A DNA stretch of 8,967 nucleotides from JBBQFC01 sp038321615 (GTDB taxonomy: Bacteria > Bacteroidota > Bacteroidia > Flavobacteriales_D > Cryomorphaceae), in contig JBBQFC010000089.1 of assembly GCA_038321615.1 (NCBI GenBank), positions 1-8,967 of the forward strand, read 5' to 3'. A program made the translations under genes and the position numbers. Below the pieces are notes generated by a model, which worked only from the letters and a program-made list of their open reading frames with translations, was not told the DNA's origin and ran no database searches. Below, piece after piece: positions 1-7,043 of this stretch (position 1 is the stretch's first letter; the number at the start of each line of letters is the position of its first letter).

Positions 1-1
1 G

Positions 2-1444
2 TCAATCGAGACGATTAAAAAGGAAGCATTTGCAAACTCATTTATTGCTACTAAAGAATTCGAAGAGCGCTTAAAGTACCTGCACGAGTTGGACAAGGGC
101 GATGAATTATTGAAGATTTATGTAAGCAATCTTACCAGAGACTTGCGCTACTCAGATTCATTGGTTGCCAAAAAGATAAGTGGTGAGGAGCGATCCAGAT
201 TTCAGTCTTTTGCAGCAGAAAAACTTACTAATGTGGAAGATTCACCGCTCTATCAAAACCGCTTGAGCGATTATTATTCGCTTAAACGACAAGAGCTTGG
301 CACAGCCAAAGCCAAACTTACCACAAAGCTGGATATGAAGAACCAGGCCGAGCTCTCGCGCTTGCTTGCGGATATTACCCGTAACGACGCCGCCTACAAT
401 ACTTCGATAAATTCCCTATCGAATAGTATTCCTTCGTTAAATGCTGCGAGTGCTCAAGTATATTCAACTCCTTGGTATTCTGTGGGCTGGGGCAATATTG
501 ACCAATATTTCAAACTGCTAAATGGAGCAAGTAGGGAAGTGGATATTTCTGTGATGGAGCTTTCAGACAGCACCGAGGTGACGCAATGGCTGGGACAGGT
601 CAATACGTATGTAGATCTCCAAAAATCCGATGGGAACTATAAAGCGCTATTTCCCAGAAAGAAAAAATTCCAAACTGAATTTACGCATGTATTTGCTATG
701 GCCGGGAAAGAAGGTAAGTATCAATGGGCTTTTCAGAAATACGATCCCTACGATGTTTCAAAAGTAAATTTGACCATGGCCGCAGCTACTGCTTCGGAGA
801 TCCAAAAAGATTTAACCGGATTGGAAGCCACATTAGGAAAAATAAAACGTCAACGGGTATTTCGGGAAGCGCAATTGAAATTAATGATTGAAGAACAACT
901 TCGGAATGTCCAGGAATTGCAAGAATGGGAAAAGGCCCGAAAGGAGCTAAAGGCAAAATATAGTGCGGAATTGATTCGTCAGAAAGAGATCTCTGCCGTA
1001 ATCCATGACTTGCGAAAGGTGGCTTTTCCCTGCGATATCCAGTTTGGAGCAGCGAATTTTTTGGAAACTGAATATGTGCCTGCGTCTCCAAATTTCATTT
1101 CGGAAGAAAAGATATTTTCGATCGTAGAAGTAATGCCTTCATATCCCGGTGGAGATGATGCATTGATGAAGTATATCAATAAAAATTTAGTGTATCCCGA
1201 CGCCGCAAAAGAAGGTGGTATTAGCGGTGCGGTTTACGTCTCCTTTGTGGTAGAAACCGATGGAACGATCAAGAATGCTCAAATTCCAAGAGGCATTGGA
1301 GGAGGATGCGATGATGTGGCACTGGAATTGGTGAAATCGATGCCAAAATGGATTCCGGGCCAGCAGCGAAATAGGGTAGTTCCTGTGCAATATACCCTGT
1401 CAGTTCAATTTGTTTTGCCGCAGAGCATAACAGCTGTGCATTAA
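2..1444 (+). CDS. TonB C-terminal domain protein, 5'-partial
   Basis: The frame is open from the first base of the window, so the true start lies upstream. A TTG at 89 could be read as a start but nothing supports it. About 480 residues are visible. Residues 1-115 are Lys/Glu-rich and probably helical. Around residues 158-170 there is a WYSVGWGNID stretch that resembles the GW-x-N-x-D motif I associate with Bacteroidota surface proteins. Residues 264-340 are again strongly charged and coiled-coil-like. Residues 370-475 are a typical Bacteroidota TonB C-terminal domain: MPSYPGG at 378-384, then YPDAAKEGGISG, a GxV-x-V-x-FVV strand, and MPKWIPG near the end. In TonB proteins this domain contacts TonB-dependent outer-membrane receptors. 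Here no membrane segment is visible, so any anchor or signal peptide must lie in the missing N-terminus. It could be an energy transducer or a periplasmic protein that borrowed the domain. The domain call is firm; the overall function is unknown. Confidence 0.85.
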   Translation, partial: SIETIKKEAFANSFIATKEFEERLKYLHELDKGDELLKIYVSNLTRDLRYSDSLVAKKISGEERSRFQSFAAEKLTNVEDSPLYQNRLSDYYSLKRQELGTAKAKLTTKLDMKNQAELSRLLADITRNDAAYNTSINSLSNSIPSLNAASAQVYSTPWYSVGWGNIDQYFKLLNGASREVDISVMELSDSTEVTQWLGQVNTYVDLQKSDGNYKALFPRKKKFQTEFTHVFAMAGKEGKYQWAFQKYDPYDVSKVNLTMAAATASEIQKDLTGLEATLGKIKRQRVFREAQLKLMIEEQLRNVQELQEWEKARKELKAKYSAELIRQKEISAVIHDLRKVAFPCDIQFGAANFLETEYVPASPNFISEEKIFSIVEVMPSYPGGDDALMKYINKNLVYPDAAKEGGISGAVYVSFVVETDGTIKNAQIPRGIGGGCDDVALELVKSMPKWIPGQQRNRVVPVQYTLSVQFVLPQSITAVH

Positions 1445-2106
1445 CTAAATCCATTCAAAAGGTATTTCCTTTGAGCCGGTGCGACATTTAATTTGTTGAA
1501 GAAATTGATTTTTTTAAAAATTATTCCAATCCCTTGAGCTCACAATAAAGACTCCCAATACTTTGTCATAATTTTTGCGATTTCACATCCCATTCAATCG
1601 GGCGTATTCTGATAATTTTTGGGTACTCAATTTTCTGTAATTGGAAGGCAAAAATTCCGCCAGAGCCACTGCAAATGTGATGCTGATCCACGAGTATAAA
1701 CCTGTGGTTCAGCACCTTCAACCGCTATGGGGTTGTGCACAATCTGTGGAAGAAAAATACCGCAACCAAAGATGCGCTCTTGATTATTCAAACTTTGAGA
1801 TATTCAAGCTCTACAAAAGATATATGCCAGCTTACACGGGTTCGATAGTCCGTTTGTTCATACCTGTAAGTTTGGAAGTAAAGAATAAAACGATCAAATA
1901 ACAACTTACTTATTTCGGGATAAAATACGCAATTCGTGTCAGTTGGAGTGAGTTTTCGACGCGCCCATCTTGCTGCATTATCCTGATGACAATGCCAAAG
2001 TAACAGTAAGCGATACGCTTGCGCTAAAGCTATAGCAGGCAGATTTTAATTCGCACATGACCCTATTGCTAAGTAGTATATTTGGCTGCCCTTATAAATA
2101 GTACGT
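1445..2106. other. Long spacer without a recognisable gene
   Basis: This stretch of 662 bases holds no gene I can identify. The longest frame, 1641-1901 on the plus strand (TTG start, 86 codons), has a mixed composition and matches no family I know. A short frame at 1952-2035 reads like coding sequence (PDDNAKVTVSDTLALKL before a TAG), but it has a stop immediately upstream and no start, so at most it is a fossil. A weak hairpin follows the preceding gene near 1456-1472 but has no T-tract. The spacer ends with a promoter-like box for the CoA-transferase gene. Confidence 0.5.
2077..2084 (+). promoter_or_regulatory. Candidate Bacteroidota -7 box for the CoA-transferase gene
   Basis: TATATTTG matches the Bacteroidota TAnnTTTG -7 consensus exactly. 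It ends 22 bases before the GTG start at 2107, which would give a leader of roughly 15-20 bases. No clear TTG/TTTG -33 element lies 19-21 bases upstream, so the call rests on the -7 box and its position. Confidence 0.4.
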
Positions 2107-3381
2107 GTGAAATATACTACCCCCGAAGCTGCCGCTGCGCTGATAAAAAGCAATGACAAAGTATTTATACACAGCGTAGCTTGCGCCCCTCAGGTGCTTA
2201 TAGCGGCCATGACGGCACGCGCTCCTGAATTGAGAAATGTGCAATTATACCATATGCATACCGAAGGACCTGCGCCCTACGCTGAACCAGGTATGGAGCA
2301 GAGTTTTCGGCTAAACAACTTTTTTGTCGGTGCCAATGTGCGCAAGGCAGTGCAGGAAGGAAGGGCCGATTACATACCCTGTTTTCTAAGCGAAATACCC
2401 TACTTTTTCCGCAAGGGTATCATACCGCTTGATGTGGCTATGCTTATGGTATCGCCTCCCGATAGAAATGGCTACGTAACGATGGGGCCTTCGGTAGATG
2501 CTTCGTTGGCAGCAGCCAAAACAGCCAAAATAGTTATTGCAGAAGTAAACCCAAACCTACCCCGAACCCACGGCGACGGCTATCTCCACGTCAGCGAATT
2601 TGCAGCCCTGCTGGAAGTAGATTACCCCATTTATTCGCCCGTTCAAAAACCCCTTACCGATGCGGAACGCCAAATAGGCAATTTTGTAGCCGGGCTTATC
2701 GACGATGGAGCCACCCTGCAGATGGGCATAGGCGCTATACCCAATGCTGCGCTGGAAGCCATGCGCGGACACAAGGAACTCGGCGTGCATACCGAAATGT
2801 TCAGCGATGGGCTTATTGACCTGGTAGAGCGGGGTATTATAACCAATCAACACAAGGCCATACATCCGTACCATATCGTAACGGGTTTTGCGCTTGGCAG
2901 CAAACGCCTGTATGACTTTATTGACGACAATCCCAAGGTGCGCTTTCTGGATATTGCCTACGTGAACGACACCAATGTGATACGCAAAAACCCAAAAGTA
3001 GCTGCGGTAAACAGCGCCATAGAAGTAGACTTTACCGGGCAAGGTTGTGCCGACTCCATTGGCAGTAAAATATACAGCGGAGTGGGCGGCCAAATGGATT
3101 TTATACGCGGTGCCGCCAAGAGTGAAGGGGGGAAGCCCATTATCGCATTGCCATCTGTAACCAAAACCGGTGAGAGCAAAATAGTGCCCCGCCTCAAGGA
3201 TGGCGCGGGGGTGGTGACCACGCGCGCACATATGCATTACGTAGTTACAGAGTACGGCGTGGCCTACCTGCACGGTCAGCCCTTGCGCGAAAGGATGCGT
3301 CAGCTTATCGCAATAGCCCATCCCAACCACAGGGAATCACTCGCTAAAAATGCCTTTAAATGGTATAAAATTTCCGTGTAA
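2107..3381 (+). CDS. Acetyl-CoA hydrolase/CoA-transferase (4-hydroxybutyrate CoA-transferase type)
   Basis: This is a complete 424-residue protein of the acetyl-CoA hydrolase/transferase family (class I CoA-transferases), which move CoA between acyl-CoA and a free carboxylate such as acetate in the cytoplasm. Visible family landmarks are MVSPPDRNGY in the N-terminal half, MGIGAIPNAAL around 206-216, HTEMFSDG around 228-235, SGVGGQ at 324-329, TEYGVAYLHG at 381-390, and a C-terminal LRERMRQLIAIAHPNHRE. By analogy with Clostridium 4-hydroxybutyrate CoA-transferase (about 438 residues, catalytic Glu near 238), Glu230 in HTEMFSDG is the likely catalytic residue that forms the glutamyl-CoA thioester. 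The start is GTG: a TAA lies four codons upstream in frame and the N-terminal KYTTPEAAAALIKS fits the family. The substrate cannot be read from sequence; acetate, butyrate, 4-hydroxybutyrate and related acids are all possible. No pathway gene lies beside it and it appears monocistronic. Confidence 0.9.
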   Translation: MKYTTPEAAAALIKSNDKVFIHSVACAPQVLIAAMTARAPELRNVQLYHMHTEGPAPYAEPGMEQSFRLNNFFVGANVRKAVQEGRADYIPCFLSEIPYFFRKGIIPLDVAMLMVSPPDRNGYVTMGPSVDASLAAAKTAKIVIAEVNPNLPRTHGDGYLHVSEFAALLEVDYPIYSPVQKPLTDAERQIGNFVAGLIDDGATLQMGIGAIPNAALEAMRGHKELGVHTEMFSDGLIDLVERGIITNQHKAIHPYHIVTGFALGSKRLYDFIDDNPKVRFLDIAYVNDTNVIRKNPKVAAVNSAIEVDFTGQGCADSIGSKIYSGVGGQMDFIRGAAKSEGGKPIIALPSVTKTGESKIVPRLKDGAGVVTTRAHMHYVVTEYGVAYLHGQPLRERMRQLIAIAHPNHRESLAKNAFKWYKISV

Positions 3382-3538
3382 TTAACCCTTGAAAGGTGAA
3401 TAATTCTCATTAATCGTGAATTAAAACCCAACGAAAGGCGCGTTTCAATTCTTCAAAGGGAGTTCAGGGCTGTTTATTTAATCCAAACGCTGATTTGATT
3501 TTTCCTGAACCCTTCGCTTACTTCGAAGAAAAAAAATC

Positions 3539-5323
3539 ATGCTAAAAACTCTGACCCTTGTTTCGTTTTTATTTCCGGTCGCTGTCTTCGCGCAATCGGC
3601 CCACATTTCCATAAGCGCCAACAACATAGCCTACGGACTAAATACCGACGGCAGAATGTTTAACAATGCGGATGGATTAGCCCCTGGCTTTGAAGCACCT
3701 GCTGGAAGTGGTATTTATGCAATCTACAGTGCCGGACTTTTTTTTGGTGGCAGAGCACCTGATCAGTCTCTAGTGTCATCTTCTCAGGGTTATTGTGATG
3801 AATTCTGTGTATTTGGCCCCGGGCCGCTCACGGCTGATGGAAGCTTACAATCAACCCCCGAAGTGCAGCAGGCATTTAATAGATTCTGGACTATTACAGA
3901 AGCTCAGGTAACCAACCACGATTTGTATTTTGACTGCGTTTATGATCCGCAATGCGACCCAACCATTGCCTTTCCGGGAGGCTATATTATGCCGCCCGAT
4001 TTTATCACATGGCCCGCTGAAGGCGATACCGATCAAGGGTTTGCCCAATATCTGGCACCATTTGTAGACTCTAACAATGATGGCATCTACAATCCCGATC
4101 TCGGCGACCACCCCCGCATATGCGGCGATCTTGCCATTTACAGCGTGATGAACGATAATCCAGCACAAGGTCAAGCCAGGGCTGGTATCGAACTGCACAC
4201 GATGACTTATACCTACAATTCGACCGATGCCGCACTCTTTAATACCGTTTTTGTAAATCAACGCATTGTAAATCGAAGCAACCTAACTTACAGCGATGCC
4301 TATTTGGGCGTATGGAATGATTTTGATCTGGGCAACTACACCGACGATTATGCGGGCACGGATGTAAGCCGTAGCATGGTATACGCGTACAATGGAGATG
4401 ACTTTGATTCGCCGTTTGGCGGTAGTGCCGGATACATGGATGACCTTGGGGTAGTTGGTATGCGTTTGCTCGGGGGGGCATTTGCCGATGCAAATCAGAC
4501 TGATGATGCAATGCTGGCAGAAGGATACACTGCTTACGGCAATCAGACTAGCGGCTGGGGCGATGGCGTAGCCGATAATGAAAGATTGGGACTAGCCTAC
4601 TCCATGTCGCGTTACAACACCGGCAGCGGATTTCCTTTCGCAACCGATGATCCACAAACTGTTGTTGGGCAATACTTTGCACTTACCGGACTATGGGCTG
4701 ATGGCTCGTCGCAGGTGTATGAAGGAATCGGGTACAATCCTAATATGTTTCCATTTACCCCAAGTAAATATGCCTATCCTGGCGATTCTGACCCGCTTCT
4801 GCAAGGTACTTTTGGCACCGACCCCGATTATCCGCTCGCAGGTGGATGGACGGAATCCAACGCAAACAACGCCCCCGGCGACCCTAAAATGATTGCTTCA
4901 TCAGGCCCCTTCACCTTTGCTCCGGGCGATACGCAGCATCTCGACTATGCTTATATATTTGCCCGCGAAAGCCACCAGCCCGGGGTAGATGTGCTTGAAA
5001 CAATGCGCTCCTATGCCGACGACATTGTGGGTAAGGAATGCAGTGCCCTTTCGCTAGTTGTTACCGGAACCCGACAATTGAAAAATGACAACGCATACCT
5101 GCGTTTATACCCCAATCCGGCGAGCGATCAGGTAACGATTGAAACAGCAATTTCGGCAGGCCGTTTTTCGGTGATGGATAGAATGGGAAGACTTGTATTG
5201 CAGGGAAATATGACCACTTCCCGCACGGCATTAGATTTACAAGGGCTCGCCGACGGAATATATCTTTTGCATGTAGAAGGCGAAGGCCGTGTGGCGGTCA
5301 GGAAATTGGTAGTAAGTCATTAG
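3539..5323 (+). CDS. Secreted protein with T9SS type A sorting domain
   Basis: A 594-residue exported protein. Residues 1-20 form a clear signal peptide: Lys at position 3, a hydrophobic core (LVSFLFPVAVFA), and cleavage probably near AVFA-QS. The mature part is rich in Asp, Gly, Tyr and Asn, as is usual for secreted Bacteroidota proteins. Residues 177-192 read DSNNDGIYNPDLGDHP, a DxNxDG loop of the EF-hand/thrombospondin-3 kind that probably binds calcium. Several Cys lie in short pairs (YCDEFC; DCVYDPQC), suggesting disulfides outside the cytoplasm. Residues 521-594 are a type IX C-terminal sorting domain: YPNP at 524-527, a VMDRMGRLVLQG strand, then LADGIYLLHV and a basic VRKLVVSH tail. 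In this family the domain directs export across the outer membrane and is normally removed. The central region has no fold I recognise, so the role at the cell surface is unknown. It ends in a strong terminator and seems to be transcribed alone. Confidence 0.9.
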   Translation: MLKTLTLVSFLFPVAVFAQSAHISISANNIAYGLNTDGRMFNNADGLAPGFEAPAGSGIYAIYSAGLFFGGRAPDQSLVSSSQGYCDEFCVFGPGPLTADGSLQSTPEVQQAFNRFWTITEAQVTNHDLYFDCVYDPQCDPTIAFPGGYIMPPDFITWPAEGDTDQGFAQYLAPFVDSNNDGIYNPDLGDHPRICGDLAIYSVMNDNPAQGQARAGIELHTMTYTYNSTDAALFNTVFVNQRIVNRSNLTYSDAYLGVWNDFDLGNYTDDYAGTDVSRSMVYAYNGDDFDSPFGGSAGYMDDLGVVGMRLLGGAFADANQTDDAMLAEGYTAYGNQTSGWGDGVADNERLGLAYSMSRYNTGSGFPFATDDPQTVVGQYFALTGLWADGSSQVYEGIGYNPNMFPFTPSKYAYPGDSDPLLQGTFGTDPDYPLAGGWTESNANNAPGDPKMIASSGPFTFAPGDTQHLDYAYIFARESHQPGVDVLETMRSYADDIVGKECSALSLVVTGTRQLKNDNAYLRLYPNPASDQVTIETAISAGRFSVMDRMGRLVLQGNMTTSRTALDLQGLADGIYLLHVEGEGRVAVRKLVVSH

Positions 5324-5388
5324 TGAATAGGCGTAAATTGCCGCTTTTTTAAACCCAGGAATAGAGCTCATTAAGGGCGAATGAATAG

Positions 5389-5433
5389 CCTGCGCACTGC
5401 CGATAGATGAATCGGAAGTACGCAGGTTTTTTT
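5389..5433 (+). terminator. Rho-independent terminator of the T9SS protein gene
   Basis: CCTGCG (5389-5394) pairs with CGCAGG (5421-5426), ACT (5396-5398) with AGT (5417-5419), and CCGAT (5400-5404) with ATCGG (5411-5415), around a six-base loop AGATGA. Two single mismatches interrupt the stem. Seven T follow at 5427-5433. It lies 65 bases after the stop at 5323. There is no A-run on the left side, so it should act only on plus-strand transcripts. Confidence 0.9.
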
Positions 5434-5447
5434 ATTTTTACTTTTTT

Positions 5448-6194
5448 ATGCGCTTTACGCCACTAGGACGCATTGAAACGATTCACATCCCGGACGGATA
5501 AATGCAGATCGAAGTGACCTTTGACCAGGAAACCGTAGGGCCAAGCTTGGAACAATTGGCTGTCTTATTTAATCGGGATAGAACGGGAATTGGTAGACAC
5601 ATACGAACATATTTCAAGAAGTGTAATTGGCCGAAGAATTGGTATGTGCAAATTTTGCAGATACTACGGAGCACCTTTCCATCAAAGGAAGAACCCAAAC
5701 AAATACAACGAAATTTTTCAATCTGGTCGTGATTACATCCGTTGGATACCGCGTGAAGTCCAGCCGCGGTGTGCAGTTCAGACAATGGGCCAGTAAGCGC
5801 TTGAAAGGCTACTTGGCAGCAGGGTATTTGGTGAATGTAAAAAGGCGCTAACAGACAAACCGTCTGATTCGTATTGTTAAGTCTGGAATCCAAATATTGA
5901 ATAGAGCAATTGATGGCAAAGCTCAGGAGCACGGCATGGAATGTTTGGGTCATTTTGCTAAAGGCTTAGCACTTATTGATGATTATTAACACCAGCGATT
6001 GGATTCTAAGGGACATTTATCGGAATGGTCATCTACCCTTACCGCGAGCGATACTACAAGTTGATAGATTTGATTTTGATCCAAACATGGAAGATAAAGC
6101 CGGAACCATCGTGTACCTAAGCGTCAAAAATCATGATTTCTCGGCTGGCAATAAAAGTATCGCCGCAGCTAAAGATGCTCTATCCGGCCAGTAG
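5448..6194 (+). pseudogene. Decayed RhuM-Fic/DOC fusion gene
   Basis: This region carries the remains of a RhuM-Fic/DOC fusion protein, a family often found in defence and mobile neighbourhoods. Pieces in order: 5448-5620, frame of ATG 5448, with IHIPDG, then IEVTFDQETV, LAVLFNRDRTGIGRHIR and YFKK (RhuM N-terminus); 5627-5989, next frame, with ELVCANFADTT, VITSVGYRVKS, RGVQFRQWA, LKGYLAAGY and later FAKGLALIDDY followed by HQRL (RhuM core and linker); roughly 6060-6194, back in the first frame, with MEDKAGTIVYL and VKNHDFSAGNKSIAA, a degenerate Fic motif. Damage: in-frame TAA at 5499-5501, 5849-5851 and 5987-5989, each inside otherwise matching sequence; a frameshift near 5620, probably one lost base; a second frame change after 5990; an internal deletion of tens of codons; and loss of the C-terminus after TAG at 6192. 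The Fic motif keeps His and GN but has Asp for Pro, Ala for the acidic residue, and Ser for Arg. No functional product is expected. The ATG at 5502 could in principle give a short N-terminal fragment. Confidence 0.85.
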
Positions 6195-6740
6195 CTTTCC
6201 CTTTCATAAATGGGCTCCTTGGTCGCGGGTAAATCAATTTTTTGTCCTTGAAATTGCCTCAATTTTCAAAGGGAGACCCCTTGTGAATAATGGATAGTAA
6301 CAACTCACTCCGAAGAATACGTGCGAAATGGCTTCAAGCCCATGATGCAAAATAATTGACGCACACAGACAATCATTGAATAAGACCAACTCATGTTATT
6401 TTCGCTTTTGGGCAATTGTTTATTGGGCTCGCAAATGTGCGCATCAACTAATCAAAAACAAACATCGAAAGAAAGAATATCCAGATCCTTCCCAGGCGCC
6501 CGGAAATTGCCAAAAAGCGTAAAACCGCTATTCGGTCGATAGCTGCAGAAAAGCTTCCTGACCCAGCCCATTGCTTTCCCGCTCGCTTTGGTAGTTGATG
6601 GCCATATTGGAGCAAGTTTAGTTTGTCCTTTCAAGAAATTGCAGGAAGGACTTGACCAGGGAAGTAAGAAACTGCCTTGTTGCATTTGTTTTTTCCGGAA
6701 GGGCAACGGCACCCTTAATAATACTGAGTAGCTTTGGGGT
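6195..6740. other. Spacer between the RhuM-Fic fossil and the toxin-antitoxin pair
   Basis: These 546 bases contain no gene I can support. A 49-codon plus-strand frame from ATG 6393 begins with a hydrophobic stretch (MLFSLLGNCLLGSQMC) but then turns into low-information sequence and ends at TAG. A 99-codon minus-strand frame across 6452-6751 has no family resemblance and overlaps the start of the antitoxin gene. No transposase, tRNA or clear hairpin is visible. It may be older debris of the same defence neighbourhood, but nothing in it proves that. Confidence 0.5.
6729..6736 (+). promoter_or_regulatory. Candidate -7 box immediately before the antitoxin start
   Basis: TAGCTTTG is an exact TAnnTTTG match and ends only four bases before the ATG at 6741. 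If used, transcription would begin at or next to the A of the start codon, giving a leaderless mRNA. No TTG/TTTG element is present 19-21 bases upstream; the nearest TTTG (6685-6688) is about 40 bases away. The match could therefore be chance. Confidence 0.3.
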
Positions 6741-7043
6741 ATGAGCCACAAAGCAAAACCCGTGTTCGAAGCGCGGATTTTCTGGGACGTAGATTTCGAA
6801 AATCTGGACTATGATAAGAACTTCCGCTATGTAATTGAGCGCGTATTTGAGCGAGGCGATGTGCAAGATATCCGCAACTGCCGCAGGTATTACGGCGATG
6901 ATAAAGTGAGAGATATCTTGTTGAATGCTAAATTTTTGCCGGAAGTCACTATGTACCTTGCATCCGCTGTAATAGATAAACCTGTGACTGAATTCCGATG
7001 CTACAAACTCAGACAGTCGAACCCGACACTCTTTCCGTACTAA
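6741..7043 (+). CDS. DUF6922-like protein, probable antitoxin
   Basis: A complete 100-residue cytoplasmic protein. Its landmarks are FWDVDFENLDYDKN near residues 14-27, VIERVFERGDVQDI, RRYYGDDKVRDILL, and a C-terminal EFRCYKLRQSNP. I recognise this as the small DUF6922-type protein that in Bacteroidota regularly precedes an AbiEii-type nucleotidyltransferase. By that position it is inferred to be the antitoxin of a type IV-like module, as AbiEi is for AbiEii, although it does not look like a winged-helix AbiEi. The downstream gene begins inside it: the last 46 bases are shared with the toxin frame, so translation is probably coupled. The ATG at 6741 matches the expected N-terminus. An exact TAnnTTTG box ends four bases upstream. 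The family assignment comes from motif memory and context; the antitoxin role is inference. Confidence 0.75.
   Translation: MSHKAKPVFEARIFWDVDFENLDYDKNFRYVIERVFERGDVQDIRNCRRYYGDDKVRDILLNAKFLPEVTMYLASAVIDKPVTEFRCYKLRQSNPTLFPY

Noticed and set aside
1733..1742. TTGTGCACAA palindrome near TCTGTGG and CCTGTGG words, suggesting DnaA boxes or an origin
   Set aside because: Matches to TTATnCACA are imperfect, there is no cluster or AT-rich unwinding region, and no replication gene is nearby.
2557..3330. A 257-codon open frame on the minus strand inside the CoA-transferase gene
   Set aside because: The plus-strand frame carries every family motif of acetyl-CoA hydrolase/transferase; the antisense translation has no recognisable domain and is a by-product of codon bias.
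3851..4511. Minus-strand open frames inside the T9SS protein gene
   Set aside because: They lie wholly within a gene with a signal peptide and sorting domain, and their translations are low-information.
5332..5350. GGCG...GCCGC followed by six T, as a first terminator after the T9SS gene
   Set aside because: The stem has only about three pairs; the much stronger hairpin at 5389-5433 explains termination.
5976..6194. A separate 72-codon gene starting at ATG 5976
   Set aside because: Its C-terminal half is the decayed Fic motif region and its N-terminal half is out-of-frame sequence of the same pseudogene, so the ATG is incidental.
6452..6751. A 99-codon minus-strand gene before the antitoxin
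   Set aside because: There is no family resemblance or regulatory signal, and it overlaps the antitoxin start; the composition resembles random sequence.
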